Shown here in pieces: positions 1 to 4,493 of a stretch of DNA of 5,223 bases. A model generated the notes under the pieces. That model was not told the origin of the DNA. It worked only from the letters and a program-made list of their open reading frames with translations, and made no database searches. The position numbers and the translations under genes are program-made. Origin of the DNA: JACKOD01 sp041591635 (GTDB taxonomy: Bacteria > Pseudomonadota > Gammaproteobacteria > Pseudomonadales > Oleiphilaceae); NCBI GenBank assembly GCA_041591635.1, contig JBFHRO010000230.1, positions 1 through 5,223 on the forward strand, read 5' to 3'. Positions within the stretch are counted from its first letter, which is position 1; every line of letters starts with the position of its first letter.

Positions 1-1053
1 CAAGGCGCCGGAGCGATTGCCAGTGTGCTCATGGCGTTGGTGACAGATTTGACTACCGAGGAAAGCCGAACTCGCGCAATGGCGGTGATCGGCATGTCCA
101 TTGGTATTTCGTTCTCGGTGGCACTGGTTCTGGGGCCGATGGTAGGTCATTCGTTTGGTCTTTCGGGTATTTTTTACCTTACGTCGGGCTTTGCCGTTTT
201 GGGGGCTATTATTGTCATTTTTCTGGTTCCCACGCCGGTGATGCGCAAGGAGCATCGGGACACCAGTCTGGTGTGGCAGGATCTCGGTGCTTCGTTGAAA
301 AACCTCGCGTTGGTTCGCCTTGATGCCGGGATCTTTCTTTTACACATGATCTTGACAGCGACCTTTATGGCGGTGCCCTTGTCACTGGTACAACGGGCCG
401 GACTCGACAAGACCGAGCATTGGGCCTTCTATCTGTCGGTCATGGTGCTGGCTTTTCTGGCAATGATCCCCTTCATTGTTATTGGCGAACGGCGGCGAAG
501 AATTCGGGCTGTATTTCTCGGCGGCATTGCCTTGCTGGTGATTGCAATGCTGTTGGCTCATGTGTCTCAAATGAACCTTATGGCTTTTTGGGGTGCGCTG
601 TTTTTGTTTTTTATGGCGTTCAATCTGCTGGAGGCCGTGTTGCCTTCATTGGTGAGTAAGCTATGTCTGGCCGGATCCAAGGGAACGGCTATGGGGGTTT
701 ACTCTACTTCGCAGTTCTTGGGGGCTTTTGGCGGGGGAGCGTTGGGCGGGTTTATGCTTTCCTCTGCAGGGCTGGATGTGATCTACTTGGTGATCGCGCT
801 GGCGGCATTGCTATGGTTTTTTATTGCCTTGCCCATGCAGGAGCCAAATTACAGTACCAGCATGATTCTGGATGTGCGAGTGAGCATTGGGAAGCACAGC
901 GCCGACGATCTCTCTGGCTTGTTGCGCGCGGTGGCCGGTGTGGAAGATGCTATTGTGCTGCGGGAGAAAGGTGTTGCCTATTTGAAGGTGGATAAATCCC
1001 GCCTCGATAGCGAAACGTTATTGCAATATGGTAAGGCGTCCGTCCCGGCATAG
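1..1053 (+). CDS. MFS transporter, C-terminal 350 residues (5' truncated by window edge)
   Basis: The frame is open from base 1 to the TAG at 1051-1053, so the true start lies upstream; in-frame GTG/ATG codons near 25-33 are internal. Numbering from base 1, the product has about nine hydrophobic segments (roughly 1-14, 28-49, 57-77, 107-129, 141-162, 167-186, 192-212, 229-254, 259-277), matching TM4-TM12 of a 12-TM major facilitator. The opening QGAGAI and the DLT..E.R.RAMA stretch are typical of TM4 and the TM4-TM5 loop of drug/sugar-type MFS proteins. LGPMVG at 44-49 is the antiporter motif C, suggesting proton-coupled export. Basic RRRR at 164-167 marks a cytoplasmic loop. After TM12 there is an extra soluble tail (about 288-350). 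About 100 N-terminal residues, including motif A, are missing. An MFS gene beside ssb is also known in Pseudomonas. The substrate cannot be told from sequence. Family call is strong; function is open. Confidence 0.92.
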   Translation, partial: QGAGAIASVLMALVTDLTTEESRTRAMAVIGMSIGISFSVALVLGPMVGHSFGLSGIFYLTSGFAVLGAIIVIFLVPTPVMRKEHRDTSLVWQDLGASLKNLALVRLDAGIFLLHMILTATFMAVPLSLVQRAGLDKTEHWAFYLSVMVLAFLAMIPFIVIGERRRRIRAVFLGGIALLVIAMLLAHVSQMNLMAFWGALFLFFMAFNLLEAVLPSLVSKLCLAGSKGTAMGVYSTSQFLGAFGGGALGGFMLSSAGLDVIYLVIALAALLWFFIALPMQEPNYSTSMILDVRVSIGKHSADDLSGLLRAVAGVEDAIVLREKGVAYLKVDKSRLDSETLLQYGKASVPA

Positions 1054-1076
1054 GCCATGACGGGAGATGGGCGTTC

Positions 1077-1106
1077 TTGGTGGGTCCGGCAAGGCTGCTG
1101 GATAAC
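1077..1106 (+). promoter_or_regulatory. Possible weak sigma70 promoter for ssb
   Basis: TTGGTG (1077-1082) and GATAAC (1101-1106) are separated by 18 bases. The first matches the -35 consensus at three of six positions and the second matches the -10 at four of six. This would start transcription about 12 bases before the ssb ribosome binding site, a very short leader. No intrinsic terminator lies between the MFS gene and ssb, so readthrough from upstream is an equally good explanation for ssb expression. The call rests on element similarity only. Confidence 0.25.
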
Positions 1107-1113
1107 AGACGGT

Positions 1114-1119
1114 GGAGAG
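1114..1119 (+). promoter_or_regulatory. Ribosome binding site that fixes the ssb start
   Basis: GGAGAG ends 5 bases before the ATG at 1125. An in-frame GTG at 1077 would add 16 residues, but it has no comparable Shine-Dalgarno sequence, and the added residues are not part of the SSB family, whose proteins begin with a short M-A-(x)-G-x-N-K-V start. The ATG at 1125 is therefore chosen. Confidence 0.85.
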
Positions 1120-1124
1120 AAAAA

Positions 1125-1673
1125 ATGGCAAAGGGTATTAACAAGGTGATTTTGATTGGAAATCTGGGGAATGATCCGGATACGCGCTACATGCCTCAGG
1201 GCGGTGCTGTAACCAATCTCAGTGTTGCCACGGACGAAAGCTACAAGGACAAGAACGGCCAGATCGTGCCCCGTACTGAATGGCATAAAGTGGTTATTTT
1301 TGGCAAATTGGCGGAGATTGCCAAACAGTACTTGCGCAAGGGATCAAAGGTGTACCTTGAAGGTCGGTTACAAACGCGAAAGTGGCAGGATCAGTCAGGC
1401 CAGGATCGCTACAGCACAGAAATCGTGATTGATATGCAAGGCACCATGCAAATGCTGGATGGTCGTTCTGATCGCGGTGGTTATGAAGAATCTGCGCCAG
1501 CAGGCTATGGCAATGCCGCGCAAATGATGAATGAGGGTGGTCCGCGCGGGTCGTCTCAGACTGGCCAGCCGCCATCCGCCGCTCGCGGTCAGGGTGCCTC
1601 GTCTGCCCCCTCTTATGCCCCGCCACCGATGCCGGAATCAGACATGGGGCTGGATGACGATATTCCCTTTTAG
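1125..1673 (+). CDS. ssb: Single-stranded DNA-binding protein SSB
   Basis: This 182-residue protein coats single-stranded DNA during replication, recombination and repair, and recruits partner proteins through its C-terminal tip. The OB fold spans about residues 5-112. Near-invariant stretches are visible: NKVILIGNLG (6-15), RYMPQGGA (21-28), TEWHKVVIFGKLAE (51-64), YLRKGS (69-74), and the segment from RKW (85-87) through SGQDRY (91-96). DNA-stacking aromatics equivalent to E. coli Trp54, Phe60 and Trp88 are W53, F59 and W87. The Trp40 position is Tyr here (Y40), a conservative change. Residues 115-172 form a low-complexity Gly/Ser/Pro/Ala/Gln linker, and the protein ends in LDDDIPF, the partner-binding tip. 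Length is close to the E. coli protein (178). It follows the MFS gene by 71 bases and is closed by a strong terminator, so it is probably not cotranscribed with the msh genes. No LexA-type SOS box with correct spacing is seen upstream. Confidence 0.98.
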   Translation: MAKGINKVILIGNLGNDPDTRYMPQGGAVTNLSVATDESYKDKNGQIVPRTEWHKVVIFGKLAEIAKQYLRKGSKVYLEGRLQTRKWQDQSGQDRYSTEIVIDMQGTMQMLDGRSDRGGYEESAPAGYGNAAQMMNEGGPRGSSQTGQPPSAARGQGASSAPSYAPPPMPESDMGLDDDIPF

Positions 1674-1690
1674 CGGCGGTTAAGCGATTT

Positions 1691-1704
1691 TTGATCCTGA
1701 TCAG
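1691..1704 (+). promoter_or_regulatory. Candidate FNR/ANR-type binding box
   Basis: TTGAT-CCTG-ATCAG matches the FNR/ANR consensus TTGAT-N4-ATCAA at nine of ten defined positions. The centre is a perfect 10-base palindrome, CCTGATCAGG (1696-1705), and a T5 (1688-1692) and A5 (1707-1711) flank it. It lies 17 bases after the ssb stop, upstream of the ssb terminator, with its centre about 125 bases before the mshI start. If real, it could control the msh operon from a distal class I-like position. FNR/ANR are oxygen-responsive regulators in proteobacteria. Binding is inferred from the motif alone, and the intervening terminator hairpin complicates the arrangement. Confidence 0.4.
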
Positions 1705-1722
1705 GTAAAAAGGCGCGATTAC

Positions 1723-1749
1723 AAAGGGTGTCAAGAACACCCTTTTTTT
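1723..1749 (+). terminator. Intrinsic terminator after ssb
   Basis: A perfect 9-base stem, AAAGGGTGT (1723-1731) with ACACCCTTT (1737-1745), encloses a 5-base loop CAAGA. It runs into a T tract (seven T at 1743-1749). This is a textbook rho-independent terminator 49 bases after the ssb stop. The A-rich left arm also gives a T tract on the opposite strand (T3 only), so it is expected to act mainly on + strand transcripts. It separates ssb transcription from the msh operon. Confidence 0.92.
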
Positions 1750-1759
1750 GTAAAAGAAT

Positions 1760-1786
1760 TTGTCAAACAGAAAGTTAGTCAACTAT
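1760..1786 (+). promoter_or_regulatory. Weak candidate promoter for the msh operon
   Basis: A promoter is expected here because a strong terminator precedes the operon and mshI starts at 1823. The best -35-like element is TTGTCA (1760-1765, five of six). The best paired -10-like element is AACTAT (1781-1786, only three of six) with a short 15-base spacer. The A/T-rich stretch 1743-1790 is the likely promoter zone, but I cannot place the start site. A poor -10 would fit activator dependence, which is inference. Confidence 0.25.
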
Positions 1787-1812
1787 CCTCATTGCAGTAT
1801 CAGGTGAGCACC

Positions 1813-1817
1813 GGAGG
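1813..1817 (+). promoter_or_regulatory. Ribosome binding site supporting a TTG start for mshI
   Basis: GGAGG lies 5 bases before the TTG at 1823. An in-frame TGA at 1805-1807 rules out any earlier start in this frame. The only other reasonable start is the ATG at 1856, which has GGGA directly against it (no usable spacing) and would remove the basic N-terminal segment. The TTG is therefore preferred. Confidence 0.75.
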
Positions 1818-1822
1818 GGGTT

Positions 1823-2746
1823 TTGCGACTTTTTCGCCAACGATCAGCAGCGGGAATGGTAGGGGTCGAGATTGGATCAGACCGGGTTTCTGTTGCCTGG
1901 TCCAAGGGTGTGCAGGCGGAAAACGGTTGGCGGGAGTTGACCGGTTTTGTTTCGATGCCTGCCACCGCTGCACAGCGCCATTCTGTACTGGGTGAAATTG
2001 TCGCTTCCAGAGGTCTTAAAGGAGCCCTGTGTAATCTGGCGTTGCCAGCGGAGCAATACCAGGTGTTTCAGGTGGAAAAGCCGGCTGTGGAAGACAGCGA
2101 AATTGTCGATGCGATCAAGTGGAAGGTGAAAGATCTGATCGACTACCCCGTTGAGGATGCGGTGGTTGATGTGTTTGGCTTTCCTGTCGATGCCTTGCGG
2201 GGGCGGGCGCCCATGGTGAATGTGGTGTGTGCCCGCAAGGCCATGTTGCAGGATCAGGTAAAGCTGCTTGCCGCCGTGGGTCTCAAATTGAAGTCGATTG
2301 ATATCTCCGAACTGGTGTTGCGCAATATTGCCATGCGTTTTGATCCAGAGACAAAGGGGATTGCGCTGCTCTTTTTACGGGGAACTCACGGCAGCGTTTT
2401 GATGTGCAAAGGGGGAGAGCTGTATTTTCACCGCCGGGTTGATTTTGTGGTGGAGGCGCTGAATGACCTGATGCGCCAGGAAGAGCTGATTCAGCAACTG
2501 GCCTTGCACGTGCAGCGTTCGCTGGATTACTACGAAAGCCAGATGGGACAGTTGCCGCCAGCGCAGCTGTTGGTTTTTAAAGTGTCGGATGAGGTGGCGT
2601 TGGGCGCCCAGTTGGGAAGCTATCTGGCGGTGAAAGTGGTGGAGCTGGATGCGCAGGCGTTGCTGGTTAAGGAAGAAGTTGCCCTGGAAACCCTGAACGA
2701 GAGCCTTGTGGCCATAGGGGCCGCCTTGCGGCAAGAGGGGCCATGA
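1823..2746 (+). CDS. mshI: MshI, PilM-like cytoplasmic protein of the MSHA pilus alignment complex
   Basis: MshI is the PilM counterpart in MSHA pilus assembly: an actin/FtsA-fold cytoplasmic protein that binds the N-terminal tail of the PilN-like protein. The 307-residue product has no signal peptide or membrane segment. It begins with a basic stretch (RLFRQR, 2-7), then VGVEIGSDRVSVAW (13-26), the phosphate-1-like strand-turn-strand of the fold. DAIKWKVKDLIDYPVEDAVVDV (about 97-118) matches the PilM segment that ends in a hydrophobic-Pro-hydrophobic turn followed by an acidic strand. ALLFLRGTHGSVLMCKGGELYFHRRV (about 181-206) is at the phosphate-2 position but lacks the Asp/Gly-rich DIG pattern. 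AIGAALRQ near 297-304 resembles the C-terminal GLALR motif of PilM. Start is TTG with a good ribosome site; the end overlaps the next gene by 4 bases (ATGA). The family call is firm; whether it binds ATP is uncertain. Confidence 0.9.
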   Translation: MRLFRQRSAAGMVGVEIGSDRVSVAWSKGVQAENGWRELTGFVSMPATAAQRHSVLGEIVASRGLKGALCNLALPAEQYQVFQVEKPAVEDSEIVDAIKWKVKDLIDYPVEDAVVDVFGFPVDALRGRAPMVNVVCARKAMLQDQVKLLAAVGLKLKSIDISELVLRNIAMRFDPETKGIALLFLRGTHGSVLMCKGGELYFHRRVDFVVEALNDLMRQEELIQQLALHVQRSLDYYESQMGQLPPAQLLVFKVSDEVALGAQLGSYLAVKVVELDAQALLVKEEVALETLNESLVAIGAALRQEGP

Positions 2747-3414
2747 TAGTTCAACAGGTTAATCTCTACACTCATGCCCTTCGGCCCCAGCGGGACAAAC
2801 TGCCCTTGTGGGCCCTGGTGGCTGCGGCGCTGGTTCTGGGCGTTGTGCTAACTGGGGTATCGCTCTGGAATCAGCGCCAGTTGACTGAATTGACGGTGAA
2901 ACTGGCGCACAAGCAAAGTCAGGCGGATGCGTTGACGACTCAAGTGGCGACGCTGAGTGAACAGGTATCTGGCATGCGCCGCGATGAATCGCTGGAAGAA
3001 CGCAATCAGCGCTTGCGAGAACGTGTCGCGGTGCGGCAAGAACTGCTGAAAACCCTGGGTTCAGCCATTGCCCGCAGCAGTTACCGGTTTTCTGAATTGA
3101 TGTTCGGCTTTGCGCGACAGATCCGGGATGATGTGTGGCTGACCCGTTTTGGTATTGATGCCGGGGGCGGGCAGATACGCTTTTCCGGTGTTGCCCTGTT
3201 GCCGGAGTCGGTTCCCGCGTTCTTGCAACGCCTGCGAAGCGAGGGGAGTTTTGGTGGTCGTAATTTTCAGCTCTTTTCTCTTGAACCCAATAATGATGAC
3301 GACAAAGGGCGAGCCGGAATACGTTTTACCGTGGCTTCTGTGCCTGATGAGCCTGGCCAGGATGTGGTGGGTGATGCCCTGAGAGCCGCAAGCGCCCAGC
3401 GAGGCCCGCGATGA
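2743..3414 (+). CDS. PilN-type inner-membrane protein of MSHA biogenesis (MshI2-like)
   Basis: This 223-residue bitopic inner-membrane protein is predicted to be the PilN counterpart, bridging cytoplasmic MshI to periplasmic MshJ. The cytoplasmic N-terminus carries QQVNLYTHALRP (4-15), equivalent to the INLLP-type PilM-binding motif of PilN. One membrane helix spans about 22-42. A long Gln/Glu/Arg-rich coiled coil follows (about 44-105), then a small alpha/beta ferredoxin-like domain (about 114-200) with the DDVWLTRFGIDAGGGQIRFSGVA segment (129-151) typical of PilN. The tail is Asp/Ala/Arg-rich and probably flexible. Start ATG overlaps the mshI stop (ATGA) with GAGGGG just upstream, and the stop overlaps the mshJ start in the same way. 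In Vibrio a second mshI-like gene occupies this place, sometimes named mshI1 or mshI2; I leave the symbol empty because the naming is inconsistent. Confidence 0.85.
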   Translation: MIVQQVNLYTHALRPQRDKLPLWALVAAALVLGVVLTGVSLWNQRQLTELTVKLAHKQSQADALTTQVATLSEQVSGMRRDESLEERNQRLRERVAVRQELLKTLGSAIARSSYRFSELMFGFARQIRDDVWLTRFGIDAGGGQIRFSGVALLPESVPAFLQRLRSEGSFGGRNFQLFSLEPNNDDDKGRAGIRFTVASVPDEPGQDVVGDALRAASAQRGPR

Positions 3415-4124
3415 AAAACCATTGGATTCAGTGGAGTCAAAAATTTGCCGCGCTCACACTCAGAGAGCGCTTGATCGTGCTCTTTGCCGTCATTGCGCTG
3501 ATCGTTTTTGGCTGGCTGCATTTTGTGTTTGACCCTGTAACCCGGGCGAAAAAGCAGATTCAGGGGCAGCTGCTGTCGCTCGATGAGTCGATTGTCTCCA
3601 GTGCCGAAGAGCTTTCGCTATTGCAGCAGCAGCTTGCCAATGATCCCAATCAGGTATTGCTGGCGCAACAGCGGCAGCTGGATGCCACGTTGCAACAGCT
3701 TAATGCCGATATAGACGCTCGCCTTAAGGGGCTGTTGGGGCCCGAGCGCATGCTGGACACCTTGCGTGAAATAGTGGCCACCCAGAAAGGGGCGACGCAA
3801 AAACCGGTGCAATTGGTCAGTGTCAGGAATTTACCTGCCGAACCCTACGAGCTGGTTGGGAAGAAAAAGCCCCCGAGCGATGCGACCGCCGACAGCACGG
3901 AGGAGTCACAGGCAGGTGCAGAGCAGGCGGCGATTTATTCGCACCAGATGGAAGTGGTGCTGGAAGGGAGCTATTTCGAGGTGGCCAGTTACCTGCAACT
4001 GCTGGAAGCCCAGCCCGGGCTGTATTTGCAGAGTTTCAGTTATGAAGTGCTCGACTATCCCCTGGCCCGGGTGGTCATGCGGTTATCGACCTTGAGTCTG
4101 GAGGAGGCCTGGATCGGTGTTTAG
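3411..4124 (+). CDS. mshJ: MshJ, PilO-like inner-membrane protein of MSHA biogenesis
   Basis: MshJ is the PilO counterpart and is expected to pair with the PilN-like protein in the periplasm and contact MshK. The 237-residue product has a short cytoplasmic head ending in TLRERL (16-21), a common feature of PilO/GspM-type proteins. One membrane helix spans about 21-38. A coiled coil rich in Gln and Leu follows (about 42-108), and then a ferredoxin-like domain (about 130-237). That domain contains VVLEGSYFEVASYLQLLE (182-199) and LYLQSFSYEVLDYPLARVVMRLSTLSL (204-230), the usual PilO strand-helix-strand pattern. A charged, probably disordered insert (KKKPP at 151-155, then acidic to about 172) interrupts the domain. 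It overlaps the previous gene by 4 bases and mshK by 8 bases. Weak GAGG (3401-3404) precedes the ATG, so translation may depend on coupling. Confidence 0.88.
   Translation: MKNHWIQWSQKFAALTLRERLIVLFAVIALIVFGWLHFVFDPVTRAKKQIQGQLLSLDESIVSSAEELSLLQQQLANDPNQVLLAQQRQLDATLQQLNADIDARLKGLLGPERMLDTLREIVATQKGATQKPVQLVSVRNLPAEPYELVGKKKPPSDATADSTEESQAGAEQAAIYSHQMEVVLEGSYFEVASYLQLLEAQPGLYLQSFSYEVLDYPLARVVMRLSTLSLEEAWIGV
4100..4107 (+). promoter_or_regulatory. Ribosome binding site inside mshJ that selects the mshK GTG start
   Basis: GGAGGAGG lies within the last codons of mshJ, 9 bases before the GTG at 4117. The next in-frame GTG at 4126 would sit 18 bases away, too far for good initiation. The first GTG is therefore preferred; it places the mshK start 8 bases inside mshJ. 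Confidence 0.7.
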
Positions 4125-4470
4125 GGTGAATGCTCGTGCATGGGGCTGGATCGTGGGAGGCATGGTCACCTGCGCGGTGGCTGAGGGGCCGCTACCCCAG
4201 TTGAAGGATCCGACCCGCCCCGCCGGCTGGGGCGCGCCTCAAGTAGTCCAGCAGTCACAAGAAGAAAAGAAATACCATTTAAGCTATTTGCTGGTGAGCA
4301 CCGACCGTCGGCAGGCGATCGTAAACGGCAAACAGGTGAAAGTTGGAGAATGGGTAGATGGCGCTCGGGTGGAAGCCATCACAGAGCAGGAGGTTCGCTT
4401 GCGGGTCGACGGTGTGATGCAGGTGCTGGCATGGCCCACCGCGAATGTCGGCAAATCATTGCGTAACTAA
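4117..4470 (+). CDS. mshK: MshK, PilP-like periplasmic protein of MSHA biogenesis
   Basis: MshK is the small PilP/GspC-like periplasmic part that should link the MshI2/MshJ inner-membrane pair to the secretin MshL. The product is 117 residues from the GTG at 4117. Residues 1-22 look like a Sec signal peptide (basic MFRVNAR, hydrophobic core, cleavage likely after AVA at 20-22). Cys19 is preceded by VT, a poor lipobox, so unlike PilP it is probably soluble or only loosely attached. KDPTRP (30-35) is the hallmark near the mature N-terminus of MshK proteins. A flexible Gln/Glu-rich linker (41-52) leads to a compact beta domain (about 54-106) with LSYLLVSTDRRQAIVNGKQVKVGEWV and a following V.L.VDG strand, like the HR domain of PilP/GspC. 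It overlaps mshJ by 8 bases and lies 23 bases before mshL. Confidence 0.88.
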   Translation: MFRVNARAWGWIVGGMVTCAVAEGPLPQLKDPTRPAGWGAPQVVQQSQEEKKYHLSYLLVSTDRRQAIVNGKQVKVGEWVDGARVEAITEQEVRLRVDGVMQVLAWPTANVGKSLRN

Positions 4471-4482
4471 GACCAGATCTGC

Positions 4483-4486
4483 GGAG
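4483..4486 (+). promoter_or_regulatory. Ribosome binding site for mshL
   Basis: GGAG lies 7 bases before the ATG at 4494. The reading frame from this ATG gives at once a lipoprotein signal peptide, which supports both the site and the start. It is independent of mshK, whose stop is 23 bases before the mshL start, so mshL is less tightly coupled than the genes before it. Confidence 0.7.
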
Positions 4487-4493
4487 TCACTGA

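Noticed and set aside
420..995. Two + strand open frames within the MFS gene in another frame
   Set aside because: They overlap a clear membrane transporter frame, show no recognisable domains and arise from its codon pattern.
1095..1108. Possible LexA (SOS) box upstream of ssb: CTG...CAG
   Set aside because: The two halves are separated by 8 bases instead of the 10 needed between CTG and CAG in the LexA consensus, and the centre is not AT-alternating.
1294..1782. 162-residue open frame on the - strand opposite ssb
   Set aside because: It lies antisense to the certain ssb gene, crosses the terminator, has no family-like features and has no clear ribosome site; it is a shadow frame.
1813..1826. 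GG-N10-GC pattern resembling a sigma54 promoter
   Set aside because: It consists of the mshI ribosome site and start codon, and lacks the wider TGGCAC...TTGC consensus; transcription from it would begin inside mshI.
1696..2260. Shared 11-base word GATCAGGTAAA near 1699 and in mshI near 2252
   Set aside because: One copy is inside coding sequence, the flanks do not match and there is no third copy; chance similarity is enough.
4293..4305. Repeat of GGTGAGCACCG seen near 1803 and again inside mshK
   Set aside because: A single short match without shared flanks; not evidence of an attachment site or mobile element.
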